64,000 bases of DNA, taken from positions 62,001 through 126,000 of the forward strand of contig NZ_JAUSYU010000001.1 of NCBI RefSeq assembly GCF_030817075.1. Reading direction: 5' to 3'. Under the pieces are notes generated by a model. That model made no database searches. It was not told where the DNA came from and worked only from the letters and a program-made list of their open reading frames with translations. The translations under genes were made by a program, and so were the position numbers. This DNA comes from Arthrobacter sp. V1I9 (GTDB lineage Bacteria > Actinomycetota > Actinomycetes > Actinomycetales > Micrococcaceae). Positions 37,309-45,738 of the stretch are shown one piece after another (position 1 is the first letter of the stretch; every line of letters begins with the position of its first letter).

Positions 37309-37993
37309 AATTGAAAATCTGCAGACCGGTTACGGCCGCACCCAGGTCATCTCCGGCGTCAGTATGACCGTCCCGGACGGAGCCGTTGTCTCTGTCCTGG
37401 GGCACAACGGTGCCGGCAAGACAACCCTGCTGCGCGCCGTCGTCGGACTGCTCAAACCCACCGCCGGACGCATCAGGCTCGACGGGGAGGATATCTCAGC
37501 CCTCCGTCCACACCGGCGGGTAGACCGTGGAATGGCCTATGTGCCGCAGGGCCAGCAGTCATTCGGGCAGCTGTCCGCCCGGGAAAACCTGCAGCTCGTG
37601 GCGGACGGACGCAGGAACGGCGCAGAACGCATGGCGGAAGCCTTGGACTTGTTTCCGGCGCTCCGGCCTTTACTTTCGCGGCGGGCCGGGCTGCTCTCGG
37701 GCGGTCAGCGGCAGCAGTTGGCCATCGCACGGGCACTCATCACGGACCCGCGCCTGCTGATCCTTGACGAACCCACGGAGGGAATCCAGCCAAACGTCGT
37801 GGCCGAGATAGAAGCGATCATCATCAAGTTGTCCCAGCGAAACGGGATGAGCATCCTTTTGGTGGAGCAGCACATCGGCTTTGCTTTGCAGGCTGCGGAA
37901 AGCTACCACGTACTCTCGGCGGGAAAGGTCTCGTCCTCAGGGGCCGGCGGTGCCGGATCCGCGGGAGACGTCCGGAAGGCGATGCTTATCTGA
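37301..37993 (+). CDS. urtE: Urea ABC transporter ATPase UrtE
   Basis: This 230-residue LivF-type ATPase has Walker A GHNGAGKTT near residue 36, signature LLSGGQRQQLAIARAL near 133 and Walker B LILDEPTEGIQPN near 155. The 3' end has a Gly/Ala-rich extension before its stop. The ATG at 37301 lies inside the urtD coding end, so it is translationally coupled. A hairpin about 80 bp past the stop probably ends the operon. Confidence 0.93.
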   Translation: MLEIENLQTGYGRTQVISGVSMTVPDGAVVSVLGHNGAGKTTLLRAVVGLLKPTAGRIRLDGEDISALRPHRRVDRGMAYVPQGQQSFGQLSARENLQLVADGRRNGAERMAEALDLFPALRPLLSRRAGLLSGGQRQQLAIARALITDPRLLILDEPTEGIQPNVVAEIEAIIIKLSQRNGMSILLVEQHIGFALQAAESYHVLSAGKVSSSGAGGAGSAGDVRKAMLI

Positions 37994-38070
37994 GTCACGG
38001 GAGACCTTCGGCCGATCCAAAAAATTAGAGTACCCACTACTCGTGACGGTACAGCCCGCGGAAACTTGAA

Positions 38071-38104
38071 TGGAACCACTGTTGGATCAGCAGCAGTGGT
38101 TCCA
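38071..38104 (+). terminator. Terminator hairpin after urtE
   Basis: TGGAACCACTG (38071-38081) and CAGTGGTTCCA (38094-38104) form a perfect 11-bp stem with a 12-base loop, about 80 bp after the urtE stop. A G-rich stretch and a short T run follow. Confidence 0.7.
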
Positions 38105-38180
38105 AGATTCTGGGGGTTTTGATGTTTGGTACTCATTGGCGGGCGCCCAATCCGCCACGTTCTGATGGCGGGGGCACCCT

Positions 38181-38579
38181 GTGAGCCCGGGAATGGAAGC
38201 GGTCGCCTCCTTCAGCGGCTCGCTTCCCGGCCAGGTACTGCTGGCAATCGGTCAAACCATTGTGGTGGTGTGCGTCTGCTTTGACATGGTGCGTGCGCTG
38301 TCCGTGCCGCGCTCGCACCGGCGTTATATCGCCAGCACCGTTTTCAGGACCCTTGCCATTCCGTCCGTCATTGCCAACGGACTGACGGTCCTTATTGCTT
38401 TGGTCCTGGCGTCCTGGATCGATGTGGTGATGGGCATGTTTGTGCTGATGGCCATCATCTTCCGGCTGCATCACGACAAGGACGAGGACAACTGGTGGAA
38501 GGGCAAGGGCAAGAAGCTCGCCCGCTGGGCCCGCTGCCAGTTTGCCGGACGGACCGCAGCCGCTCCTGCAACGGGGTGA
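38181..38579 (+). CDS. Small membrane protein of unknown function
   Basis: This 132-residue protein has two or three predicted helices: VLLAIGQTIVVVCVCFDMV, STVFRTLAIPSVIANGLTVLIALV and MGMFVLMAIIFRL. A charged tail (HHDKDEDNWWKGKGKK) probably lies in the cytoplasm. No domain is recognised. I used the GTG at 38181; an ATG at 38193 is the alternative. It follows the urt terminator and precedes another small gene. Confidence 0.55.
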   Translation: MSPGMEAVASFSGSLPGQVLLAIGQTIVVVCVCFDMVRALSVPRSHRRYIASTVFRTLAIPSVIANGLTVLIALVLASWIDVVMGMFVLMAIIFRLHHDKDEDNWWKGKGKKLARWARCQFAGRTAAAPATG

Positions 38580-38631
38580 GTTCGACCACCTTATTATGAG
38601 TTATTAAAAATAAGCCCGTACAGTTAGAGCC

Positions 38632-38877
38632 ATGACTTTCACGACCGACCGACCCGTAGCCACTGCACCCAAGACGCCTGACACAAAAAAGATTCCTCGC
38701 GGCGGCAGCTACGTCAGCCTGCCTGCCGATCGGGAAGTTCCACCCCGCGCCGAAGGCAACTACGTCTCCTTCCCCGGCGTGCTTCCCGGCAATGCCAACA
38801 AGCGGCAGGGCACCTACGTGACGCTCCACTCGGCTCCGCTGGGAGAGACAGAGATCAGCTACACCCGCGTCGGCTAG
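38632..38877 (+). CDS. Small repeat protein of unknown function
   Basis: This 81-residue protein has three short repeats of G-x-Y-V-[ST]-[LF] (GSYVSLP, GNYVSFPG, GTYVTLH), spaced about 16-20 residues apart, with Pro- and charge-rich linkers. The pattern is beta-strand-like and may form an extended or repeat assembly. No known domain is seen. It is followed at once by a strong terminator, so it is the last gene of its unit. Confidence 0.6.
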   Translation: MTFTTDRPVATAPKTPDTKKIPRGGSYVSLPADREVPPRAEGNYVSFPGVLPGNANKRQGTYVTLHSAPLGETEISYTRVG

Positions 38878-38890
38878 CCCACGTGAACAA

Positions 38891-38936
38891 CAAAGCGCCT
38901 GCCGGCCCCTTTTGGAAGGGCTCGGCAGGCGCTTTG
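38891..38936. terminator. Bidirectional terminator between convergent genes
   Basis: AAAGCGCCTGCC (38892-38903) and GGCAGGCGCTTT (38924-38935) form a 12-bp stem. It lies between the small repeat gene (plus) and the hpc operon end (minus). T-rich bases flank it on both sides. Confidence 0.8.
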
Positions 38937-38974
38937 ACGTTTAAGAAGGGTTCGAGGGGCTCCACCGCGGGGCG

Positions 38975-39802
38975 TCAGTAGCTGGTGGGGCTTTCGACCG
39001 GCTCAACCACCGGATCCTTCGGCACGTATGTGGCGGCGAGGGCTTCGGAGCCACGGGCGAGCAGGGCGACGTCGGCCCCGACCAGGATGAAGTTCGCACC
39101 GTTGTCCAGGTAGTGGTGGGCGGTGTCGGGGTTGAAGGCGTTCACCCCTGCCGGTTTTCCAGCGGCTTTGGCGGCGGCCAGGCAATGTTCGACGGCGGCG
39201 CGCACCTTGGGGTGTTCCTGCTGGCCCAGCAGGCCCATGGATGCGGCGAGGTCGGAAGGACCGACGAAGATGGCGTCGACGCCGTCCACCTTCAGGATGT
39301 CCTGCACCGATTCGACAGCAGAGGTGGATTCGATTTGGACGGTGACGCTGATGGTTTCACCGGCGCGGGCAAGGTAGTCCGGGACGCGGTTCCAGCGGGC
39401 GGCGCGGGCCAGCGCTGAGCCGACGCCGCGGACACCCTCTGGCGGGTAGCGGGTGGCGGCAACCGCAGCTTCCGCCTCTGCCACGGAGTTGACCATGGGG
39501 ATGAGCAGGTTCTGCACGCCCAGGTCCAGGTACTGCTTGATCACCACTGTGTCGTTCACGGGCGGCCTCACCAAAACCTGGACCGGGTAGCCGTGGGTGG
39601 CCTGGAGCTGGGCGAGGATGGTTTCAAGCCCGTTGGGGCTGTGCTCGGCATCAACCAGCAGCCAGTCCAGGCCGGAACCGGCGCAGAGTTCGGCCACCAA
39701 CGGGCTGCCGGAACAGACCCACATCCCGGCCAGCGGCCTGCTGCCTTTGCCGTTTTCAAGCCGCAGGGCGTCGCGGAAGGTGTCCTCTATCCGAAGCGGC
39801 AT
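38975..39802 (-). CDS. hpaI: 4-hydroxy-2-oxoheptane-1,7-dioate aldolase
   Basis: This 275-residue class II HpcH/HpaI aldolase cleaves 4-hydroxy-2-oxo-heptanedioate to pyruvate and succinate semialdehyde. Family motifs are WLLVDAEHSPNGLETI near residue 47, IESTSAVESVQDILKVDGVDAIFVGPSDLAASMG and GVNAFNPD, with the acidic metal ligands in the middle block. It is the last gene of the homoprotocatechuate operon and overlaps hpaH by 16 bp. A short Pro-rich tail follows the barrel. Confidence 0.92.
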   Translation of the reverse strand: MPLRIEDTFRDALRLENGKGSRPLAGMWVCSGSPLVAELCAGSGLDWLLVDAEHSPNGLETILAQLQATHGYPVQVLVRPPVNDTVVIKQYLDLGVQNLLIPMVNSVAEAEAAVAATRYPPEGVRGVGSALARAARWNRVPDYLARAGETISVTVQIESTSAVESVQDILKVDGVDAIFVGPSDLAASMGLLGQQEHPKVRAAVEHCLAAAKAAGKPAGVNAFNPDTAHHYLDNGANFILVGADVALLARGSEALAATYVPKDPVVEPVESPTSY

Positions 39803-40572
39803 GTCACACTCCCCAGGGGTCCGTAGTCGGCGTGGACGGTGTCACCCTTGTAGACCCACATCGGCCGGGTGAAGGAACCGGCGAGGATGATGTCCCCGGC
39901 CTTGAGCGAGTCCCCGTGCGCGGCGATCTTGTTGGCCAGCCAATGCACGCCGTTGGCGGGATGGTCAAGGACCCCGGCGGCCACACCGGTTTCCTCCACG
40001 GTCTGGTTCTTGTAGAGGATGGCAGAGACCCAGCGGAGGTCGACGGCGTCCGGCTTCACCGGGCGGCCGCCGATTACCATGGCGCCCATTGCTGCGTTGT
40101 CGGAGATGGTGTCCACGATGGTCCGGCCCTCCATCTCGATCCGCGAATCAAGGATCTCCAGGGCAGGAACCACGTAGTCGGTCGCCTTCAGGACATCAAA
40201 GATGGTCACCCCCGGGCCTTTCAGGCCGTCCGTGAGCACAAACGCGAGTTCCACTTCCACGCGCGGGTGGGTGTACTGGTCCCACTCCACCGAGCATCCG
40301 GTTTCGAGGACCATGTCGTCGAAGATGGCGCCGTAGTCGGGTTCGGTGATGCCGGTGGCGTCCTGCATGGCCTTGGACGTGAGGCCGATCTTGCGTCCCA
40401 CCAGGGTCCGGCCCGCTTCTTCGTTGCGTCGCCGCCACAGCTGCTGGACGGCGTAGGAGTCCTCCACCGTCATGTGCGGGTAGCGGGCAGTCAGGCGTGG
40501 AACCGGGGTGCGGCTCCGGCCGGCCTCCAGCAGTTCGTCGGCAATGGCCTCGATCGTCTTGGCATCCATCAT
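39787..40572 (-). CDS. hpaH: 2-oxo-hept-4-ene-1,7-dioate hydratase
   Basis: This 261-residue HpaH/MhpD-type hydratase adds water to 2-oxo-hept-4-ene-dioate. Motifs include [17 protein letters not shown] near residue 79, FVLTDGL and [15 protein letters not shown], plus [14 protein letters not shown], which are typical of the FAH-related fold. Two ATG codons are adjacent at 40572 and 40569. It follows the dioxygenase gene directly and overlaps the aldolase gene. Confidence 0.92.
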   Translation of the reverse strand: MMDAKTIEAIADELLEAGRSRTPVPRLTARYPHMTVEDSYAVQQLWRRRNEEAGRTLVGRKIGLTSKAMQDATGITEPDYGAIFDDMVLETGCSVEWDQYTHPRVEVELAFVLTDGLKGPGVTIFDVLKATDYVVPALEILDSRIEMEGRTIVDTISDNAAMGAMVIGGRPVKPDAVDLRWVSAILYKNQTVEETGVAAGVLDHPANGVHWLANKIAAHGDSLKAGDIILAGSFTRPMWVYKGDTVHADYGPLGSVTCRFG

Positions 40573-40574
40573 GG

Positions 40575-41660
40575 CTACAGCTGCGCGCCGAGCTTGAAGC
40601 CCTCGGTTTCGGCGTTGTCGCCGTCAGGCTTGCGGGTGTAGGAGAAGCCGTCGGCGCCCACGGTGACTGCCATTTCGCTCTTCTCTTCACGGACGACGAC
40701 AGGTTGCGGGTTGCCGTCCAGGTCCAGGACGAGGGAGGCTTCGGTGTACCAGGACGGGACCACGGGGTTGCCCCACCAGTCGCGGCGCTGGTTGTCGTGG
40801 ACATCCCAGGTGATGGTGGGGTTGTCCGGGTCGCCGGTGTAGTAGTCCTGGGTGTAGATCTCGATGCGGTGGCCGTCCGGGTCCAGGATGTAGAGGTAGA
40901 ACGCGTTGGAGACTCCGTGCCGGCCGGGGCCGCGTTCGATCCGGTCGCTGATGCGCAGGGCGCCCATCTTGTCGCAGATCTGGATGATGTTGTGCTTCTC
41001 GTGCGTGGCGAACGCGACGTGGTGCATGCGCGGGCCGTTGCCGCCCGTAAGGGCGGTGTCGTGGACTGTCTGCTTGCGGTGCATCCACGCGGCGTACGTG
41101 ACGCCGTCAGAATCCTTGATGTCCTCGGAGACGCGGAAGCCCAGGTCCTCGAGGTAGGCGCGGCCGCGGGGAACGTCCGGGGTGACCTGGTTGAAGTGGT
41201 CCAGGCGGACCAGTTCGCCTGCGGAGTAGAGATCGTAGCGCTGGGTGAGGCGTTCCACGTGCTCCACGTCGTAGAAGAACTCGTAGGGGAAGCCCAGCGG
41301 GTCCTCGACGCGCACGGAGTCGCCGATGCCCTTGGTAAAGCCTTCCTTGCGGCGCTCCACCCGGCAGCCCAGCTCCTTGTAATAGGCCTCGGCAGCGTCC
41401 ACCTCGGCGGGGGACTTCACGCGGTAGGCGAAGGCGGCGACGGCGGCGATGGGTCCCTTGCGGAGCACCAGGTTGTGGTGGATGAACTCCTCCAGCGGGC
41501 GCAGGTAGATGTTGTTCTCGTCTTCCTCGGTGACGTGCAGGCCCAGGACGTCCACATAGAACTCGCGGGACTTGGCGAGGTCCGTGACCACGATTTCCAT
41601 GTAGGCGCAGCGGACGATGTCCGGGGCCGGGACAGAAGGGGTGGGTACGAAGTTGGTCAC
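40575..41660 (-). CDS. hpaD: 3,4-dihydroxyphenylacetate 2,3-dioxygenase (Mn/Fe type)
   Basis: This 361-residue extradiol dioxygenase opens homoprotocatechuate and looks very close to the manganese enzyme MndD of Arthrobacter globiformis. Metal ligands are visible as His in RLDHFNQVTPD, His in MHHVAFAT and Glu in HRIEIYTQD. Second-shell residues HDTALTGG and RHGVSN are also present. The GTG start is followed by TNFVPTPSVPAPDIV. It is the ring-cleavage step, flanked by hpaE upstream and hpaH downstream. Confidence 0.96.
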   Translation of the reverse strand: MTNFVPTPSVPAPDIVRCAYMEIVVTDLAKSREFYVDVLGLHVTEEDENNIYLRPLEEFIHHNLVLRKGPIAAVAAFAYRVKSPAEVDAAEAYYKELGCRVERRKEGFTKGIGDSVRVEDPLGFPYEFFYDVEHVERLTQRYDLYSAGELVRLDHFNQVTPDVPRGRAYLEDLGFRVSEDIKDSDGVTYAAWMHRKQTVHDTALTGGNGPRMHHVAFATHEKHNIIQICDKMGALRISDRIERGPGRHGVSNAFYLYILDPDGHRIEIYTQDYYTGDPDNPTITWDVHDNQRRDWWGNPVVPSWYTEASLVLDLDGNPQPVVVREEKSEMAVTVGADGFSYTRKPDGDNAETEGFKLGAQL

Positions 41661-41729
41661 AGTGTGCTCTCTTCTTTGAAAGGGGTTCGGGAAAGTACGA
41701 CGGCGGCGGGCCCGCTTGGGTGCCGGTGG

Positions 41730-43283
41730 TTAGCCTTCGTTGGCAGCGGAGGCTTCGATGCTGCCGAATTTGGGGGTGTGGACGGAGCCCAGGGTGATGT
41801 GGACTGCCTGCTGGTCCGTGTAGAAGTCGATGGAGCGGTAGCCGCCCTCGTGGCCGAGGCCCGACGCCTTGACGCCACCGAACGGGGTACGCAGGTCGCG
41901 GACGTTGTGGCTGTTCAGCCACACCATCCCGGCTTCCACGTTCTGGGAGAAGGTGTGGGCACGGGTCAGGTTCTGGGTCCAGATGTAGGCGGCGAGGCCA
42001 TACTTGGTGTTGTTGGCCAAGGCGAGGGCTTCGTCGTCGTTCTCGAACGGGGTGATCGCGACGACGGGCCCGAAGATTTCCTCCTGGAAGATCCGGGCGT
42101 CGGGTGCAACGTCGGCGAACACCGTGGGCGCGATGTAGTTGCTGTTGTTGAGCCCTGCGGGCAGGTTCTCCGGCCGGCCGCCGCCGGCAAGGAGCCGGCC
42201 TTCGGACTTGCCGATCTCCACGTAGGAAGCCACCTTTTCGTAGTGTTCCGGGTGGACCAGGGCGCCCACTTGGGTCTTGGGGTCGTGCGGGTCGCCCACC
42301 ACGATGTTTTTGGCCCGGGCCGCGTACTTCTCGCAGAACTCGTCGTAGATTGCGCGTTCCACGAGGATGCGGGAACCCGCGGTGCAGCGTTCCCCATTGA
42401 GGGAAAAGACACCGAACAAAGCGGAATCGATGGCGGCGTCCAGGTCGGCGTCAGCGAACACGACGCACGGGGACTTTCCGCCCAACTCCATGGACAGGCC
42501 CTTGAGGTTCTCGGCCGCGTTCCGGAAGATGGTCTGCCCGGTGGTGGTCTCTCCGGTGAAGGAGATCAGCGGAACGTCAGGGTGCCTGACCAGCGCGTCG
42601 CCGGCTTCCTCGCCCAGGCCGTTGACCAAGTTGAAGACGCCGTCTGGCAGGCCGGCTTCCTTGAAGATGGCGGCCCACAGCGAGGCGGACAGTGGGGTGA
42701 ATTCGGCGGGTTTGAGGACCACCGTGTTTCCCGTGGCGAGGGCGGGGGCGAGCTTCCAGGACTCGAGCATGAACGGGGTGTTCCACGGCGTGATGAGCCC
42801 TGCGACGCCGATCGGTTTGCGGTTCACGTAGTTGATCTGTGAGCCGGGAACCTTCATGGCGTCATCGAACTGGGCCACGATCAGGTCCGCGAAGAAGCGG
42901 AAGTTCTCCGCTGCCCGCAGTGCCTGGCCCTTGGCCTGGGTGATGGGCAGGCCGGTATCGAAGGTTTCGAGTTCGGCGAGCCGGGCTTCCTGGGCCTCGA
43001 CGGCGTCGGCGATCCTGTTCAGGATCCGGGCACGTTCGCGGGGCTTCATTTTCGGCCAGGGTCCGTTGACGAATGCTTCGCGGGCGGCGGCGACGGCGTG
43101 GTCGATGTCCTCTTTCTGGCCGGCCGCGGCGGTGGCGTAATTCCGGTTGGACACAGGGTCCAGGACGTCGAAGGTTTTGCCGCCCACGGAGTCAACAAAT
43201 TCGCCGTTAATGAAGTGCTGGATGTGGGTGGGAAGGTCCTGCGGCACGTAATGGCTCTTGGTCTTTTCTGCAGTGAACGTCAT
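41730..43283 (-). CDS. hpaE: 5-carboxymethyl-2-hydroxymuconate semialdehyde dehydrogenase
   Basis: This 517-residue NAD-dependent aldehyde dehydrogenase oxidises the ring-cleavage product to 5-carboxymethyl-2-hydroxymuconate. The catalytic Glu lies in LSMELGGKSP and the catalytic Cys in NGERCTAGSR, with ITPWNTPFMLESWKLAPAL before them. AAGGAAA precedes the ATG. It lies between the GntR regulator and hpaD, and the 69-bp gap before hpaD is the largest in this operon. Confidence 0.94.
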   Translation of the reverse strand: MTFTAEKTKSHYVPQDLPTHIQHFINGEFVDSVGGKTFDVLDPVSNRNYATAAAGQKEDIDHAVAAAREAFVNGPWPKMKPRERARILNRIADAVEAQEARLAELETFDTGLPITQAKGQALRAAENFRFFADLIVAQFDDAMKVPGSQINYVNRKPIGVAGLITPWNTPFMLESWKLAPALATGNTVVLKPAEFTPLSASLWAAIFKEAGLPDGVFNLVNGLGEEAGDALVRHPDVPLISFTGETTTGQTIFRNAAENLKGLSMELGGKSPCVVFADADLDAAIDSALFGVFSLNGERCTAGSRILVERAIYDEFCEKYAARAKNIVVGDPHDPKTQVGALVHPEHYEKVASYVEIGKSEGRLLAGGGRPENLPAGLNNSNYIAPTVFADVAPDARIFQEEIFGPVVAITPFENDDEALALANNTKYGLAAYIWTQNLTRAHTFSQNVEAGMVWLNSHNVRDLRTPFGGVKASGLGHEGGYRSIDFYTDQQAVHITLGSVHTPKFGSIEASAANEG

Positions 43284-43331
43284 TGTTGTTTCCTTACTGC
43301 TCGGGTGGGGTCTCTGCTTCCGGAAAGCGGG

Positions 43332-44015
43332 TCAGCGGTTCGTGGCCTGGCGAAGGTAGGCGTCCAAAGTGGCGGAGCGGTGCAGGCGGGCGGCCTTCTC
43401 GATCTCATCCGCGTCTGCTCCGGATGCGATGAGCTGCAGCAACGCCTCATGCTCGTCCACGGAATCGTGGGCACGGCCGGGGATGAAGCGGAAGGTGGAG
43501 GACCGCAGCGCCGCCAGCCGGTTCCAGCCCCGGTGCACGAGGTCCAGGATGTGCGGGTTGGGGCAGTGCTCAAAGAGGACGCTATGGAAGTCCTGGTTCA
43601 GCCGGGTAAAGCGGATGGGATCGAAGTGGTTGAGGCACTCGCGCATCTCCTCGTTCACGGCGCGGGCCCGGGCGATCGCTGCCGGATCGATCAGGGGAGC
43701 CGAGAGTGCCGTGGCGGCGCCCTCTACGATGCTCAGCGTCTGCATCGTGTAGAGGTATTCAGTGGGATCAATCCCGGCCACGGTGGCGCCCACGTTCCGT
43801 TCGAACTTCACCAGCCCCTCGGCCTCGAGCCGGCGGATGGCTTCCCGGACCGGGACCACGCTGAATCCGAGGTCCTTGGCGATGCTGCCCAGGACCAGGC
43901 GGTACCCGGGGGTGTAGGCCCCTTCCACAATCCGGGCCTTCACTGTTTCGTAGGCTTGTTGGGACTTGCTCCCGGCGGGGGCCGCCGCGGAGAGGTCAAT
44001 CGCTGTTTCAGTCAT
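43332..44015 (-). CDS. GntR family regulator (FCD type)
   Basis: This 227-residue regulator has a winged helix near residues 20-75 (YETVKARIVEGAYTPGYRL, VPVREAIRRLEAEGLV) and a C-terminal FCD ligand-binding domain. It lies inside the homoprotocatechuate operon and overlaps hpaG by 8 bp, so it is co-transcribed. The perfect palindrome ATCGTATACGAT in the promoter region is its probable operator. The inducer may be homoprotocatechuate or a downstream intermediate. Confidence 0.9.
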   Translation of the reverse strand: MTETAIDLSAAAPAGSKSQQAYETVKARIVEGAYTPGYRLVLGSIAKDLGFSVVPVREAIRRLEAEGLVKFERNVGATVAGIDPTEYLYTMQTLSIVEGAATALSAPLIDPAAIARARAVNEEMRECLNHFDPIRFTRLNQDFHSVLFEHCPNPHILDLVHRGWNRLAALRSSTFRFIPGRAHDSVDEHEALLQLIASGADADEIEKAARLHRSATLDAYLRQATNR

Positions 44016-45516
44016 TGGCCTGGCCCGCTTCCCATTCCTTATACCGTGCCTGCCACTCAGGGTTCATCGGGTACAGGCCGTCAACGCTGTTGCCCTGCTG
44101 CACCATCTCGAAAATGAAGGCTTCTTCCTTTTCCTGCCGAATGCAGTCCTCCACCAGTTCCTCGGCAATGGCCGGCGGGATCACCAGAATGCCGTCCGAG
44201 TCCGCCACGATGATGTCACCGGGCTGCACGGTGGCGCCGCCGCAGGCGATGGTGATGTCCGTGTCCCAGGGGATGTGGCGGCGGCCCAGCACCGCAGGGT
44301 GCGGGTTGGCAAAGTATGTGGGCATTTCCAGGCCGGCCACCGCGGAATAGTCGCGGACGCCGCCGTCGGTAATGATCGCCGCGGCGCCACGCACCTGGGC
44401 ACGCAGGGCCAGGATGTCGCCCACCGTCCCGGTGCCCTTTTCGCCGCGCGCCTCCATCACCAGGACTTCGCCCTCGTTCACGGAGTCGATGGCGCGTTTC
44501 TGGGCGTTGAAGCCGCCGCCGTGAGTCTTAAAAAGATCCTCACGGTTGGGGACGTAGCGCAGCGTCCGGGCCAGGCCAACCACGCGCCGGTCCGGCCGGG
44601 TGGCCTGCAGGCCGTCAATGCTGACGTTGTTTAGGCCGCGCTTCCGCAGCTGCGAGGACAGGGTAGCGGTGGCGACGGACTCCAGTTTGGCTTTCAGCTC
44701 GGGGGAGAGGGCGGGACCGTCGGCGGTCCCCGCCTCTGCACTGTCGACAGCAGGCAGCCCGGCGGCTGCCCGTGACCCGTACGCCTCCTCCCGCTGGAGG
44801 TCATCAATCTTGGGGCCGGCACCAAAGTCAGCGAACGGCGTGGTGCCTTCCTCCACGCGGGTGACCAGGCGGCCCGTGGTCAGGCCGTCGTCGCTGCCGT
44901 TTGAACCGATGGCACTGACCTCAACTTCCAGCACGTCGCCCGGTTCAGCCACCGAAGCGCCGGCGGGTGTGCCGGTGAGGATGATGTCGCCCTCCTCCAG
45001 GGTGAGCAGCTGGGACAAGTCGGCCACCAGCCGGGCGAACGGGAAGAGTAACTCCTCAGTGCTGTCGTCCTGGACGAGCTCACCGTTGTGCCAGGTTCGG
45101 ATGCGCAGCCCGGCGGGGTCGACGGCGTCTGCCGGGATCAGTGCCGGGCCCAGCGGTGTGAAGCCGTCCCCGCCTTTGGAACGGAGGTTCGAGCCCTTGT
45201 CCGCATAGCGGAGATCATAGACGCCCAGGTCGTTACTGGCCGTCACGAAGGCCACGTGGCTCCAGGCATCCGCGATTCCGATGCGCCGGGCGGCCTTGCC
45301 GATGACCAGGGCGATTTCGCCTTCGTAGCCCAGCAGTTCGCACCCGGCCGGGCGTTCCACCGGGCTGCCGCTCAGCGAGAGCGACGACGACGGCTTCAGG
45401 AAGTAAGACGGCTGCGCAGGCGTGCGGCCCCGCTGCGCCGCGCGGCTGGGGTAGTTGATGTGCAGCGCAATCACCTTGCGCGCCGCTGCGAGGGTGTCTC
45501 CATTGACCTGCTCCAA
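44008..45516 (-). CDS. hpaG: FAH-domain and RraA-like-domain fusion, HpaG-type isomerase/decarboxylase candidate
   Basis: Residues 1 to about 250 of this 502-residue protein are a fumarylacetoacetase-like (FAH) domain (GYEGEIALVIGKAARRIG, GDIILTGTPAGASVAEPGD), matching the N-terminal HpaG half. From about 275 the sequence is RraA/LigK-like (MEARGEKGTGTVGDILALRA, RGAAAIITDGGVRDY, PGDIIVADSDGILVIP). Enteric HpaG has two FAH domains, so the second is replaced here. A TTG start follows GAGGAG. It is the first gene of the operon. Confidence 0.82.
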   Translation of the reverse strand: MEQVNGDTLAAARKVIALHINYPSRAAQRGRTPAQPSYFLKPSSSLSLSGSPVERPAGCELLGYEGEIALVIGKAARRIGIADAWSHVAFVTASNDLGVYDLRYADKGSNLRSKGGDGFTPLGPALIPADAVDPAGLRIRTWHNGELVQDDSTEELLFPFARLVADLSQLLTLEEGDIILTGTPAGASVAEPGDVLEVEVSAIGSNGSDDGLTTGRLVTRVEEGTTPFADFGAGPKIDDLQREEAYGSRAAAGLPAVDSAEAGTADGPALSPELKAKLESVATATLSSQLRKRGLNNVSIDGLQATRPDRRVVGLARTLRYVPNREDLFKTHGGGFNAQKRAIDSVNEGEVLVMEARGEKGTGTVGDILALRAQVRGAAAIITDGGVRDYSAVAGLEMPTYFANPHPAVLGRRHIPWDTDITIACGGATVQPGDIIVADSDGILVIPPAIAEELVEDCIRQEKEEAFIFEMVQQGNSVDGLYPMNPEWQARYKEWEAGQAND

Positions 45517-45539
45517 AACCGCTCCTCATCAAGTACGAA

Positions 45540-45551
45540 ATCGTATACGAT
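45540..45551. promoter_or_regulatory. GntR operator candidate
   Basis: ATCGTATACGAT is a perfect 12-bp palindrome with the TNGTATACNA core common for FCD-type GntR proteins. It lies 24 bp upstream of hpaG and in the shared region with the divergent hydroxylase gene. Confidence 0.65.
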
Positions 45552-45611
45552 CACTATCGCCCGAGAACTTCCACTGCGTCAACCCTTATGTTTCGGCGCC
45601 TTTTAGGGCCC

Positions 45612-45641
45612 TTGTCCACCGCGTCGCAGGTGGCGTACAGT
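45612..45641 (+). promoter_or_regulatory. Possible promoter of the flavin hydroxylase gene
   Basis: TTGTCC at 45612 and TACAGT at 45636 are 18 bp apart, giving a plausible vegetative promoter about 100 bp before the hydroxylase start. Confidence 0.35.
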
Positions 45642-45738
45642 GTTGCTCCAACAGCAGCTTCTTTCTAATATGGAAACTCAAGTTCTATTATCGAACAACC
45701 TTTCCGCCGAAGAGCCACACAACGAAGTGAGGAATCCC

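Noticed and set aside
40497..42842. Long plus-strand open frame (781 codons) opposite hpaH, hpaD and hpaE
   Set aside because: It lies antisense to three clearly identified catabolic genes, with Val/Gly/Asp-rich low-complexity composition and no domain.
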